A stretch of DNA of 36,566 nucleotides from Betaproteobacteria bacterium (GCA_010030205.1 RGQD01000009.1:1-36566); one strand, 5' to 3'. Counted from the first letter of the stretch, positions 25,992-36,122 are shown. A program made the numbers and translations. The notes: generated by a model from the sequence alone, not told the origin.

Positions 25992-27380
25992 ATGCATGTC
26001 CAAACCTCTGCCTTCAAGGCCTATGACATCCGTGGCATCGTCGGCGCCGGGATCGACGAGATCTTTGCCGAGCATCTGGGTCGCGCATTCGGCTCCGAGG
26101 CGATCGCTGCTGGCGAGCGGGCTGTTGCTGTCGGTCGCGATGGCCGTTTGTCGGGTCCCAGCCTCGTTGCCGGGCTGATACGAGGTCTTGTCTCGACGGG
26201 GCTCGATGTTGTTGACATCGGCGCTGTCACGACACCGATGCTGTATTACGTTGCTGCCACTCGCGGCGACCATGGCTGCAACTCTGGCATCCAGGTCACG
26301 GGCAGCCACAACCCGAAGGACTACAACGGCTTCAAGATGGTTCTCGCCGGCCGCGCGATTTATGGCGATGACATCCAGAAGCTGCGCGAGCGCATGGTTT
26401 CCGAGACCTACACGACCAAGCGCGGCCGCAAGGCCGTGATGAACATCGTGCCCGAATACACGGCCCGCATCGTCGGCGATGCGAGGCTTGCTAGGCCGAT
26501 GAAAATCGTCGTCGACTGCGGCAATGGCATCCCGGGTGCGAGCGCGCCGGCCATCCTGCGCGCGCTTGGCTGCGAGGTGATCGATCTCTACAGCCAGGTC
26601 GATGGCGACTTTCCGAACCACCACCCTGATCCGAGCAAGCCCGAGAACCTGGCCGACCTGATCAAGGTCGTCCACGCGACCGGCGCCGAACTGGGGCTCG
26701 CATTCGACGGCGATGGTGACCGGCTCGGCGTTGTCACGAAGGCCGGCCACATCATCTACCCGGATCGTCAGTTGATGCTGCTCGCGCGCGATGTGCTGTC
26801 GCGCAACAAGGGCGCAACGGTGATCTTCGATGTCAAGTGTTCGCAGCGCCTGGCGCCGGTGATCAAGAAAGCCGGTGGCATACCGATGATGTACAAGACC
26901 GGCCACTCGCTGATCAAGGCCAAGATGCGCGAGATCGGAGCGCTTATATCGGGTGAAATGAGCGGCCATATATTTTTTGGCGAACGCTGGTATGGCTTTG
27001 ATGACGCGACCTACACGGCCGCGCGAATGCTTGAGATCCTGTCTCGAAGCAAGGACCCGAGCGCCGTGCTCGACGCGCTGCCGACCTCGTTTTCGACGCC
27101 TGAGCTCAATGTTGCCTGTGCCGAAGGCGAGCCACCGCGTGTTGTCGCCGCCCTGCAGGCCAGCGCGCAATTCCCGGGCGCCGTGATCAACACGATCGAC
27201 GGCTTGCGGGCCGATTACCCCGATGGCTTCGGTTTGGTCCGCGCGTCCAACACCACACCGGTGCTGGTGCTGCGCTTCGAGGGCCACACGGCCGAGGCTT
27301 TGCACCGGATCGAGACCGATTTCATGGCGGCCTTGCGCGCCGTCAAGCCCGATGCCCAGCTTGCCATGGCGGCGCATTGA
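25992..27380 (+). CDS. Phosphomannomutase/phosphoglucomutase
   Basis: FKAYDIRGIVG, TGSHNPKDYNGFK (phosphoserine loop), AFDGDGDRLG (metal loop), GEMSGHIFFGERWYGFDD; 462 aa. Confidence 0.95.
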   Translation: MHVQTSAFKAYDIRGIVGAGIDEIFAEHLGRAFGSEAIAAGERAVAVGRDGRLSGPSLVAGLIRGLVSTGLDVVDIGAVTTPMLYYVAATRGDHGCNSGIQVTGSHNPKDYNGFKMVLAGRAIYGDDIQKLRERMVSETYTTKRGRKAVMNIVPEYTARIVGDARLARPMKIVVDCGNGIPGASAPAILRALGCEVIDLYSQVDGDFPNHHPDPSKPENLADLIKVVHATGAELGLAFDGDGDRLGVVTKAGHIIYPDRQLMLLARDVLSRNKGATVIFDVKCSQRLAPVIKKAGGIPMMYKTGHSLIKAKMREIGALISGEMSGHIFFGERWYGFDDATYTAARMLEILSRSKDPSAVLDALPTSFSTPELNVACAEGEPPRVVAALQASAQFPGAVINTIDGLRADYPDGFGLVRASNTTPVLVLRFEGHTAEALHRIETDFMAALRAVKPDAQLAMAAH

Positions 27381-27426
27381 TCCGGTTTGCGCTTTGAACC
27401 GGTTTGTGCTTTGAACCGCTTGCGGG
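27376..27426. repeat. 17-bp tandem repeat, 3 units, starting on the pgm stop codon
   Basis: attgatccggtttgcgc / tttgaaccggtttgtgc / tttgaaccgcttgcggg; TGA at 27378, 27395, 27412. Confidence 0.88.
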
Positions 27427-27427
27427 C

Positions 27428-28723
27428 ATGAAGCCGCTGTTCGAGTCGGCCGCGGCTGCCATCTACGGGGTGCTGCTGCGACTCGCCACGCCGCTCTATC
27501 TTCTGCGGCTGTGGCGGCGTGGTTCGGTCGAGCCCGGCTACCGCGAGGCGATCGGCGAACGCCTGGCCTGGTATCGCGGGCCGGCGCCGGCACCGGGCGC
27601 GCTATGGCTGCATGCGGTCTCGCTCGGCGAAACCCGTGCCGCGATGCCTTTGCTGCAGGCCTTGCGCGTGGCCCGGCCTGGCCTGCGCTTGCTGCTCACG
27701 CATGGCACAGCGACCGGCCGCAGTGCTGGTCGCGAACTGCTGGTCCCGGGCGACCTCCAGGTCTGGCTGCCGTATGACACGCCAGGTGCGGTGCGGCGTT
27801 TTTTGCGTCGCTTTCAGCCTTCTGTCGGCGTGTTGATGGAGACCGAGCTGTGGCCCAACTTGATGCGCGAGGCCGAGCGCAGCGGCTTGACGATGGTGCT
27901 GGCCAATGCCCGATTGAGCGAGCGCAGTGCTCGCAAGGGCCGGCGCTTGCGCGCGCTGCTCTACCCAGCGGCGCGCCGCTTGACAGTGGCCCTGGCGCAG
28001 ACCGAGGACGATGCCAAGCGCTTGGCCGAGGCTGGCGTGCCGCTGATCACGGTCAGCGGCAACCTCAAGTTCGATTCGACACCAGCGCCCGAGTTGATGG
28101 CGCTGGGTCAGCGCTGGCGCGGCACGCTGGACCGAGCGGTCGTGCTCGGCGCCAGCACCCGCGAGGGCGAAGAGGCTCCGCTGCTCGCAGCCTGGTTGGC
28201 GCAACCGGCGCCACGTCCGCTGCTGCTGCTGGTGCCGCGCCATCCTCAGCGCTTCGAGCAGGTCGCTGCGCTGATCCGGTCCCAGGGCATGACGCTGGGC
28301 TGTCGCAGCGACTGGGCCGAGTTGCCGCCGGCGTCGGCAGGCGATGCCGATGTCTGGCTCGGCAATTCGATCGGCGAGATGCCGGCTTATTACGCATGCG
28401 CCGATGTCGCGTTGCTTGGTGGCAGCTTCGCGCCACTCGGCGGTCAGAACCTGATCGAGGCCGCAGCCTGTGGCTGCCCGGTTGTGATGGGGCCGCACAC
28501 CTTCAATTTCGCCCATGCCGCCAAACAAGCGTTGGCCGTGCGCGCTGCGATCCGGGTCGCGAGCATCGAGGATGCCGTGGCGGTCGGTGTGGGCCTGGCG
28601 AAAAACCCCGATCGAGGCGCCTGGGTTCGGCGAGCGCTAGGCTTTGCTGGCGCCCATCGGGGTGCTGCAGCCTTGGTCACGCAGCAGGTGCTCCTGCACA
28701 TCCGGCCCGCTCTTCCTGGCTGA
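27428..28723 (+). CDS. waaA: 3-deoxy-D-manno-octulosonic acid (Kdo) transferase
   Basis: LWLHAVSLGETRAA, METELWPNLMREAERSG, LLGGSFAPLGGQNLIEAAACGCPVVMGPHTFNF; start ATG 27428. Confidence 0.95.
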   Translation: MKPLFESAAAAIYGVLLRLATPLYLLRLWRRGSVEPGYREAIGERLAWYRGPAPAPGALWLHAVSLGETRAAMPLLQALRVARPGLRLLLTHGTATGRSAGRELLVPGDLQVWLPYDTPGAVRRFLRRFQPSVGVLMETELWPNLMREAERSGLTMVLANARLSERSARKGRRLRALLYPAARRLTVALAQTEDDAKRLAEAGVPLITVSGNLKFDSTPAPELMALGQRWRGTLDRAVVLGASTREGEEAPLLAAWLAQPAPRPLLLLVPRHPQRFEQVAALIRSQGMTLGCRSDWAELPPASAGDADVWLGNSIGEMPAYYACADVALLGGSFAPLGGQNLIEAAACGCPVVMGPHTFNFAHAAKQALAVRAAIRVASIEDAVAVGVGLAKNPDRGAWVRRALGFAGAHRGAAALVTQQVLLHIRPALPG

Positions 28724-28766
28724 CCGGCGACTGGCGAGCGCTCGGCCGTTGCCAGATGCCCAGCGC

Positions 28767-30137
28767 TCAGCGCGCCAGCAAGGCGTCGACCGCGTTCACG
28801 TCCTGGGGCTGGAGTTGGCCCGAGGCCTGGCGCAGCTTCAGGCTGTTGACGACGACGTCGTAACGTGCCTTTGCCAGGTCGCGCTGGGCCTGGAACAGCT
28901 GGGTTTGTGAGTTCAGCACATCGAGGTTGACGCGAACGCCGACCTTGTAGCCGAGTTGGGTGGCTTCCAGCGCGAGCTGGCTAGACGACTCGGCCGCTTC
29001 CAAGGCCGTGACCTGGGCCCGCAGCGATCGCACACCGAAAAAGGCGCTTCGGGTGCTCTGGGCCACTGAGCGTCGTGCGGCCTCGAGGTCGCTCTGGGCC
29101 TTGTCTTCGAGCACCAAGGTCTCTTTGATGCGGTTTTGCACCGAATCGCCGGTGTACAGCGGCATGTTGAACTGCAGCGCGATGTTGGTCGTCAAGCCCG
29201 TGCCGGAAAGACTGGGCGGTGACGCGGTCCGGGTCTGGTAGCTCAGACGCGTGTGGGCATCGGTCATCGACGCACTCAAGCCCACGGTCGGCAGATTGCC
29301 TGTACGTGCTTTCTGGGTCTCGAGCTTGGCGACTTCGCGCGCGATGCGCAATTGCTGCAGCTGCGGGCTGACACTGTCAGCCTGGGTCACCCATTCCTCG
29401 ATGTTGGCCGGCATCAGCGTGGGCAGCAGCACCGGCACGGCCATTGGCTTCGGGTTCAGACCAACGCGGCCAACGACGCTCTCGAGCGCCAGGCGCTTGA
29501 CGTTGAGGTCGTTCTCGGCGGCGAGTTCTTGCGCGGTCGCGAGGTCGAAACGGGCCTGCGCCTCGCGCGTGTCGGTGATCGTCGCGGTGCCGACCTCGAA
29601 ATTGCGCTTGGCCGAGGCGAGCTGCTCGGCGATCGCCTTCTTGCCGGTCTGAACCGTGCCGAGCGCGTCGGTGGATGTCAGCACGTCGAAATAGGCTTGC
29701 GCAACCCGAACAATCAGGTCTTGCTCGACGGCCAGCAACTGCGCGCGTGCCAACTCGATGCCGCGTTCAGCCTGTGAGATCGTCGCGTCGTTGCCTCGGT
29801 TGAACAAGGTCTGCTGGGCCGTCAACCCGATCGATTGCTGGACGGTGCTGGTCACGGTGGTCGAGGGGGAGGCCGGTGTGTCGGACCTGATCATCGCGAG
29901 CGAGCCTGTGGCGTTGACGGTCGTGCGGTTCAGGGCCCGGCTCTGTTCAGCCTTGAAGACGGTCGATTCGGCCTGCGATCGCGCCGACTGGTAGCTGGCG
30001 TCATAGGCGCGGGCAGCGTCATACATCTCCAGCAAGCGCTGCGCTTGAGCGTTGCTGGCCAGCGCTGCTCCCAGCGCCAGCACCAGCAGGCTCGGACGGG
30101 CGAGCCGGGGCAGTAGACCTGATTTCTGGCTGTGCAT
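28767..30137 (-). CDS. tolC: TolC-family outer membrane channel protein
   Basis: Signal peptide MHSQKSGLLPRLARPSLLVLALGAALASNAQA, then LLEMYDAARAYDASYQSARSQ...; two TolC-like repeats. Confidence 0.9.
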   Translation of the reverse strand: MHSQKSGLLPRLARPSLLVLALGAALASNAQAQRLLEMYDAARAYDASYQSARSQAESTVFKAEQSRALNRTTVNATGSLAMIRSDTPASPSTTVTSTVQQSIGLTAQQTLFNRGNDATISQAERGIELARAQLLAVEQDLIVRVAQAYFDVLTSTDALGTVQTGKKAIAEQLASAKRNFEVGTATITDTREAQARFDLATAQELAAENDLNVKRLALESVVGRVGLNPKPMAVPVLLPTLMPANIEEWVTQADSVSPQLQQLRIAREVAKLETQKARTGNLPTVGLSASMTDAHTRLSYQTRTASPPSLSGTGLTTNIALQFNMPLYTGDSVQNRIKETLVLEDKAQSDLEAARRSVAQSTRSAFFGVRSLRAQVTALEAAESSSQLALEATQLGYKVGVRVNLDVLNSQTQLFQAQRDLAKARYDVVVNSLKLRQASGQLQPQDVNAVDALLAR

Positions 30138-30223
30138 GGACTGAATCCTCTTGGTGGACTGATCGAAAATTGGGTGGATGGCGGTCGGCGGATTCACCGC
30201 ATCAAGGCATCGGGCGGCGCAGC

Positions 30224-30889
30224 TCAGAACGCGAAACGGCTCGGTTCGGCGATGCCGATCAGGCGTGGTGCGACGGTGTCGAACAGGTCCTCCGACTTCA
30301 GCGCGGTGGCCGACAGCCGGGTGACCCGCACCGCGCGCATCACCGGCTCCTGGCCGACGATGGCCAGCAAGCGGCCGCCGACCTTGATCTGGTCGATCAG
30401 CACTTGCGGCAGTTCGGACACCGAGCCCGACAGCATGATCAGGTCGAATGGCGCTTCGCTGGACAGCCCTTTGGCGCCGTCGATCTCGCGGACGCTGGCA
30501 TTGAGCACGCCGGCACGGCGCAGGTTGGCCGCGGCCATTTCGGCGAGCGCGGGCACGCGCTCAAGCGTGATCACCGATTGCGCCCGGTGCGCCAGCAGCG
30601 CTGCCATGAAGCCGGAGCCGGCACCGATCTCGAGCACCCGCTCGTGACGTTGGACATGCGACTCCTGCAGCAACCTGGCCTCGACACGCGGCGCCAGCAT
30701 GCACTGGCCGTCGCGGCCGCCGAGCGCCAGCGGCACCTCGGTGTCGACAAAAGCCAGCGCTTTGTAGGCTGGCGGCACGAAATCCTCGCGCCGCACCATG
30801 GCCAGCAAGGACAACACGCCGTGATCGAGCACGTCCCATGGGCGGATCTGCTGCTCGATCATGTTGAAGCGGGCCTGTTCGATGTTCAT
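30224..30889 (-). CDS. pcm: Protein-L-isoaspartate O-methyltransferase family
   Basis: MNIEQARFNMIEQQIRPWDV...RVLEIGAGSGFMAALLAHRA SAM-binding motif. Confidence 0.85.
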   Translation of the reverse strand: MNIEQARFNMIEQQIRPWDVLDHGVLSLLAMVRREDFVPPAYKALAFVDTEVPLALGGRDGQCMLAPRVEARLLQESHVQRHERVLEIGAGSGFMAALLAHRAQSVITLERVPALAEMAAANLRRAGVLNASVREIDGAKGLSSEAPFDLIMLSGSVSELPQVLIDQIKVGGRLLAIVGQEPVMRAVRVTRLSATALKSEDLFDTVAPRLIGIAEPSRFAF

Positions 30890-30949
30890 CGTGCTTGTCC
30901 TGGAGGTCTTGGAAAGGAGCGGGCGCTGTCGGGTGGATCGCTGCGGATT

Positions 30950-33900
30950 CTATTTCGACGCAGCCGCAGCACCCAACTGCCCGGCTGGCATGGCGCGCGT
31001 GAGTTTGCGCTGTATCCATGCCCCCAGGTCATCGAGCCAGCAGTAGATCACCGGCACCACCACCAGCGTCAGCAGCGATGAGGTGATGACGCCCCCGATC
31101 ACCGCCTGTCCCATGGGGGCGCGTTGCTCCGACCCTTCGGTCAGCGCGAGCGCCAGCGGCAGCATGCCGAAGATCATCGCCAGCGTCGTCATCATGATCG
31201 GCCGCAGCCGCACCTTGGCGGCCAGCAACAAGGCTTCGTTGCGCGGCAGACCTGGTATTTCCAGGCCTTGGTCGTCGGTCGTGGTCGCGCGGGACCGGAT
31301 CGCAAAGTCGACCAGCAGGATTGCGTTCTTGGTCACCAGCCCCATCAGCATGATCACGCCGATGACAGAGAACATGTTGAGCGTGCTGCGCCAGACCAGC
31401 AGCGCGCCGACCACGCCGATCAGCGTGAGCGGCAGCGAACTCATCAGCGCCAGCGGCTGCAGGAAACTGCGGAATTGCGAGGCCAAGATCATGTAGATGA
31501 AGACCACGCCCAGCCCCAGCGCCGACAGCGCGTAGCCAAAACTCTCTTGCATGTCCTTGGTCGAGCCGCCAAAGCGGTAGCTATAGCCTGGTGGCAGCGG
31601 TGTGGCGGCGAGCAGCTTGCGGACGTCGGTCGAGACTTCGCCCACCGAGCGGCCGTCGGTGTTGGCACTGAGCTCGCTCTCGCGGTTGAGGTCGCGTCGG
31701 TTGACCTGGGCGGCACCGAAGCCGGCGCGGATGTCTGCAACCTGGGACAGCCGAACGCTGCGCGATGAGCCGTCGGGGTTGCTGCCCAGCACCAGGCTGA
31801 TGCGCCCCAGGTCTTGCGGGTTGTCGCGTGACGCTGGCGCCAGTCTGACCTTGATGTCGTAGGTCTGGTCGTTGGCCGCGCGCCAATCGCCCACGGTCTG
31901 GCCAGCCACCATGGCCCGCAAACTGTTGGTGATGCTGCCCACCGACAGGCCCAGGTCGTTGGCAGCGTCGCGCCGCACCTCGATCGCGACGGTTGGCTTA
32001 GGCGGCTTCATACTTGTGTCGGGGTCGACCAGGCCCGGAATTTTCGCCAGCTGAGCCATCAAGGTCGTCGTCAGGCGCTGGAGTTCGACCAGGTCGGTGC
32101 CTTGGATCGACAGCGAGATGGGTTTGCCCCCGCCCACCGAATCGACCAGCCCGACATGGGTGACCGTGATGCCGGCCAGCGCGTTGAGCCTGGCGCGCAG
32201 CGGCACCGACATCTCGTCGACGCTGCGCTTGCGGTCTTTTCGGTCGACCAGCCGGATGAACACCGACACGTAGTTGCGCCCGGCGGCCTGCCCGGTGTTG
32301 ATGGTCGACAGCGTGTACTTCACCTCGGGCATCTCGCGCAGGATCGCATCGACCTGGCGTGCCCTGGCCTCGGTGCTCGCCAGCGACGAGCCGACTGGCG
32401 TGTAGTAGTTCAGGTTGGTCTCGGAGTAATCGGCCTTGGGCACGAACTCTGTGCCCAACATCGGCAGCAGCGCCATCGCGCCGACCAGGGTCGACAAGGC
32501 GATCGAGACCGTCACGCCTTTGTGGCGCAGCGACCATGCCAGGGTTGCGACATAGGCGTCACCCAGCCGGTGAGCGGCTTGGTCCACCGCATGGGTCAAG
32601 CGGCCCAGCGTGTGGTCGTACAGGCCGACCGGCTTGAAGCGTTCGCCGCGTTTGTGCCCGCGGTCTATCGCCGGGTCGTGCCAGACCGAGCTCAGCATCG
32701 GGTCGAGCGTGAAGCTGACAAACATCGAGATCATCACCGCTGCGACGATCGTCAAGCCGAACTCGCGGAAGAACTTGCCGATGATCCCACTCATGAAACC
32801 AATCGGCAGGAACACTGCGACGATCGACAGCGTCGTCGCAAGCACGGCCAGGCCGATCTCGTTGGTGCCCGCCAACGCGGCCTCACGCGCACTCTTGCCC
32901 ATCTGCACGTGGCGCACGATGTTCTCGCGCACAACGATCGCATCATCGATCAGCAGGCCGACGCACAAGCTCATCGCCATCAGCGTGATCATGTTGATCG
33001 TGAAGCCGAACATGTCCATGAACGCGAAAGTGCCGATCAGCGCAATCGGCAGCGTCAGCCCGGTGATCACGGTCGAGCGCCAGGAGTTGAGGAACAGGAA
33101 GACGATCACAATCGTCAGCAGTGCACCTTCGAACAGCGTGCGCTTGACGTTCGCCACCGAGACCCGGATCGAGCGTGAGCCGTCGCGTATCACTTCCAGC
33201 GACATGCCTGGCGGCAACTGCGGCTTGAGCAATGCGATCGTCGACAGCAGGCCGTCGACGACGTCGATGGTGTTTTCGCCTTGGCTCTTCTTGACCTCGA
33301 GCGCGAGCATTCGCTGCCCGTTGTAGAGCGCGAGGTTCTCCAGCTCTTCGGGGCCATCGACCACATCGGCCACCTGCGACAGCCGCACCGCTTGGCCGCC
33401 TGCGCCGCCGCGCCGCGCGACGATCAGCTCGTTGAGATCCTCAGGGCGTTTGAACCGGCCGATGATCTGGACGCTGCGCTCGGCCTCGCGCGAGCGCAGG
33501 CTGCCGGCAGGCAAGTCCTGGTTCTCGGTTCGCACCGCTGCGATCACCGCCTCGACCCCAACACCGAAGGCCTCCATCGCCTGCGGCTTGAGGTAGACGT
33601 TGATCTCGCGCTTGACGCCGCCCACCACCGCAATCGAACCCACGCCCCGGACGTTCTCCAGCCGCTTGGTCAGCACCTGGTCGGCGTAGGTGGTGAGCTC
33701 CTGCACGCTCTTGCTCGCGTCTGGCGAGGTCACGGCGATCGAAAAAATCGGCGTGCTCGCTGGATCGAACCGAGAGACCCGCGGCTCCTTGACCTCGTCG
33801 CGGAAGCTGGCTTTGACGATGGCGAGCTTTTCGCGCACGTCGTCGGCGGCGCGGCGGCCGTTGACATCGAGGTTGAACTGAACAATCACGACCGAGCTGC

Positions 33901-34159
33901 TCTCGTAGCTGCGCGAGAACAGCTGGTTGATGCCGGCGATCGTGTTGACGGCTTCCTCGATCTTGCGGGTGACTTCGGACTCGACGACCTCGGGCGCTGC
34001 ACCCGGGTAATCGGTCTGCACGACGACGGTCGGGAAATCAATCTCAGGAAACTGGTCGACCTTCAGTCGCTGGTAAGAAAACAAGCCCAGCACGACGAAG
34101 GCCAGCATGACCATCACGGCCATCACCGGGTTGCCGATCGACAGGCGAGTGAACCACAT
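30950..34159 (-). CDS. RND efflux transporter permease (AcrB/MdtB family)
   Basis: 1069 aa; LKVDQFPEIDFPTVVVQTDYPGAAPEVVE, RND TM4-type GLLIDDAIVVREN, NAILLVDFA. Confidence 0.95.
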   Translation of the reverse strand: MWFTRLSIGNPVMAVMVMLAFVVLGLFSYQRLKVDQFPEIDFPTVVVQTDYPGAAPEVVESEVTRKIEEAVNTIAGINQLFSRSYESSSVVIVQFNLDVNGRRAADDVREKLAIVKASFRDEVKEPRVSRFDPASTPIFSIAVTSPDASKSVQELTTYADQVLTKRLENVRGVGSIAVVGGVKREINVYLKPQAMEAFGVGVEAVIAAVRTENQDLPAGSLRSREAERSVQIIGRFKRPEDLNELIVARRGGAGGQAVRLSQVADVVDGPEELENLALYNGQRMLALEVKKSQGENTIDVVDGLLSTIALLKPQLPPGMSLEVIRDGSRSIRVSVANVKRTLFEGALLTIVIVFLFLNSWRSTVITGLTLPIALIGTFAFMDMFGFTINMITLMAMSLCVGLLIDDAIVVRENIVRHVQMGKSAREAALAGTNEIGLAVLATTLSIVAVFLPIGFMSGIIGKFFREFGLTIVAAVMISMFVSFTLDPMLSSVWHDPAIDRGHKRGERFKPVGLYDHTLGRLTHAVDQAAHRLGDAYVATLAWSLRHKGVTVSIALSTLVGAMALLPMLGTEFVPKADYSETNLNYYTPVGSSLASTEARARQVDAILREMPEVKYTLSTINTGQAAGRNYVSVFIRLVDRKDRKRSVDEMSVPLRARLNALAGITVTHVGLVDSVGGGKPISLSIQGTDLVELQRLTTTLMAQLAKIPGLVDPDTSMKPPKPTVAIEVRRDAANDLGLSVGSITNSLRAMVAGQTVGDWRAANDQTYDIKVRLAPASRDNPQDLGRISLVLGSNPDGSSRSVRLSQVADIRAGFGAAQVNRRDLNRESELSANTDGRSVGEVSTDVRKLLAATPLPPGYSYRFGGSTKDMQESFGYALSALGLGVVFIYMILASQFRSFLQPLALMSSLPLTLIGVVGALLVWRSTLNMFSVIGVIMLMGLVTKNAILLVDFAIRSRATTTDDQGLEIPGLPRNEALLLAAKVRLRPIMMTTLAMIFGMLPLALALTEGSEQRAPMGQAVIGGVITSSLLTLVVVPVIYCWLDDLGAWIQRKLTRAMPAGQLGAAAASK

Positions 34160-34165
34160 GGCGGT

Positions 34166-35323
34166 TCAGCGGCTCGCGTCGGCCGAGGCCAACGCTGCGG
34201 CAACGGGCGGCATTTTCAGCAGAACGCCTGCAGGCACCAGCCCGGCGCTGGCTGCGAGCACCTGGTCGCCTTCGGCCAGGCCGGCCAGGATTTCGACCAC
34301 AGCGACGCCGTCGGACTGGCCGCGTGTGCCCAGGCTCAACATGCGCTGCTCGGTGCGGCCCTGGTTGATGCGAATCGCATAGGGCTTGGCCTGGTCGCTG
34401 CGCACCGTCGACAGTGGCAGCACCAGCGCGATGCGCTTGTCGAGCGAGATCCAGCCGCGCGCAAACAAGCCATTGCGCAGGCTGGGGTGCGGTGTCACGG
34501 CAAGATAAGCCGTCACGGTGCGTGAGCCGGCCTGGGCGCTGGGGTTGATCCGCACCACGCTGGCAGCCATCGTGTCGGTGCTGCCGTCGACCGTCAACCG
34601 GGCTTGCGCGCCGACCCTCAGCGCGGCCAGGTCTTGCGGTGCGATCGCAGCCTCGAGCTCGATCCGCGACAGGTCGACGATCTCCAGAATCTTGGCGTCG
34701 ACCGCGACCCGCTCGCCGGGCTGGGCCAAGCGCTGTGCGACCAGGCCCGCGATCGGTGCGACCAGCACTGCGTCGGCGCGCGACTTGCGGGCCAGTTCCA
34801 CGGCTGCCAGCGCGGCTTGCAAGGTGGCCTGGGCACCGGCTTCGCTCGATGCCGAGCTGTCCAGCGCGGTGGGCGAGATAAAGCCCTGGGCCACCAAGGC
34901 CTTGTTGTTCGTGAATTGGCGTTGGGCAATCTCCAACTGCGCGCGCGCCGCAGCGGCCTGCTGCTCGGCTTGGCGCAAGCGCCAATCAAACTCGGTCGCG
35001 TCAAGCTGACCGAGTTGTTGGCCGGCGCGCACGGCGTCACCTTCGCGAACGTCGAGTCGCTGGATTTCAGCGGCCACCCGGGCTTTGACGAAAGCGCTGT
35101 TGACCGCCCTCAGGCTGCCCGAGGCGTCCAGAACTCTTGTCAGCGGCAGGCGCATCACCATGGTCACGTCTTGCGTCCCCAACTCCAGCGCGTTGATCGC
35201 GGCGCTGGCCGCCGCGGCGGGCGGTGCCACGGCGGGTTGGCGCGGCCTGAGCGAACGCACGCCGAACACGATCAAGACCAACAGAACAATCGACAGCAGT
35301 AACCAACGGAGCCAGGTTTTCAT
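34166..35323 (-). CDS. RND efflux periplasmic adaptor (membrane fusion protein)
   Basis: N-terminal TM anchor, then biotinyl-lipoyl/coiled-coil region VREGDAVRAGQQLGQLDATEFDWRLRQAEQQ; adjacent to the RND gene. Confidence 0.92.
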   Translation of the reverse strand: MKTWLRWLLLSIVLLVLIVFGVRSLRPRQPAVAPPAAAASAAINALELGTQDVTMVMRLPLTRVLDASGSLRAVNSAFVKARVAAEIQRLDVREGDAVRAGQQLGQLDATEFDWRLRQAEQQAAAARAQLEIAQRQFTNNKALVAQGFISPTALDSSASSEAGAQATLQAALAAVELARKSRADAVLVAPIAGLVAQRLAQPGERVAVDAKILEIVDLSRIELEAAIAPQDLAALRVGAQARLTVDGSTDTMAASVVRINPSAQAGSRTVTAYLAVTPHPSLRNGLFARGWISLDKRIALVLPLSTVRSDQAKPYAIRINQGRTEQRMLSLGTRGQSDGVAVVEILAGLAEGDQVLAASAGLVPAGVLLKMPPVAAALASADASR

Positions 35324-35329
35324 GAAGGA

Positions 35330-36007
35330 TCAGCGAGACAGTGATGGGGTTGGCCGGCCGGCCTTGGGTTGAGCCGCCGGTTGGGCGCACAGCCCGTCGA
35401 GCACCAGGTTCACATGCTGGGCGATGAAGGCCGGGCCATCGAGGTGCCAGTCCAGCGCGCAGGCGCCCAGCGAATGGCGGTGCAGGCAAATCATCACCAG
35501 CGGCAGCACCAAGGAGTGGACCGCATGGCCGATATCGACGCTTCGGAATTCACCTTGTGCGATGCCCCGGCGAACGATGCCGCCGAGCAACTGGTGGGCC
35601 GGCTCGACCACTGCGCTGGCATAGTGTTGTGCGATGTCGGGGAAGTTGCGCACCTCGGTGATCACCAGCTTGAACACGCCGGCGGCCGGGCTGTCGTAGA
35701 GCTGGGTCCACCAGTCGATCAGCATGCCGCGCAGCAACGCGCCCGCGCTGCCTTCAAACCGGGCTGCCATGTCGGCGCCCTCGGCGATTCTGGCCGACAG
35801 GTGGTGGCTGATCACCGCTTTGAGCAGGTCTTCCTTGCTCGGGTAGTAGCGGTACAGCGTGCCTTTGGAGACACCCGCATGCAAAGCCACCTCTTCAGCC
35901 CGGGTCGCCGCAAAGCCTTTTTCGACAAAAAGCTCGAGTGCTGCGGCCAGCAGTTCCTGCGGGCGGGCTTGTTTGCGGCGGCGATGACTGGGTTCGGTGC
36001 TGGGCAT
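35330..36007 (-). CDS. TetR/AcrR family transcriptional regulator
   Basis: MPSTEPSHRRRKQARPQELLAAALELFVEKGFAATRAEEVALHAGVSKGTLYRYYPSKEDLL HTH; start 36007; 6 bp from the MFP gene. Confidence 0.93.
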   Translation of the reverse strand: MPSTEPSHRRRKQARPQELLAAALELFVEKGFAATRAEEVALHAGVSKGTLYRYYPSKEDLLKAVISHHLSARIAEGADMAARFEGSAGALLRGMLIDWWTQLYDSPAAGVFKLVITEVRNFPDIAQHYASAVVEPAHQLLGGIVRRGIAQGEFRSVDIGHAVHSLVLPLVMICLHRHSLGACALDWHLDGPAFIAQHVNLVLDGLCAQPAAQPKAGRPTPSLSR

Positions 36008-36012
36008 TTTAT

Positions 36013-36026
36013 TGACTAATGGGTCA
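36013..36026. promoter_or_regulatory. Putative TetR operator upstream of tetR
   Basis: TGAC-taatgg-GTCA inverted repeat just upstream of the tetR start, between divergent genes. Confidence 0.4.
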
Positions 36027-36122
36027 GTAATGTAGCCGCAGGCCCTCGATGGGTCAAGCTGCCGCCGGCAAGCCACCGCCGAGTGGCCTGGCCGTACACT
36101 GCGCCGCCGCCCAAGAGATGCC

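Noticed and set aside
32102-34525. Long + strand ORFs (32102-33178, 33281-34525)
   Set aside because: Antisense to the RND permease and adaptor; composition (Arg/His/Asp/Gln-rich) is that of shadow frames.
34044-34985. 313-aa - strand ORF overlapping the MFP gene
   Set aside because: An out-of-frame reading of the MFP/RND region on the same strand; the true MFP frame (34166-35323) has clear domain signatures.
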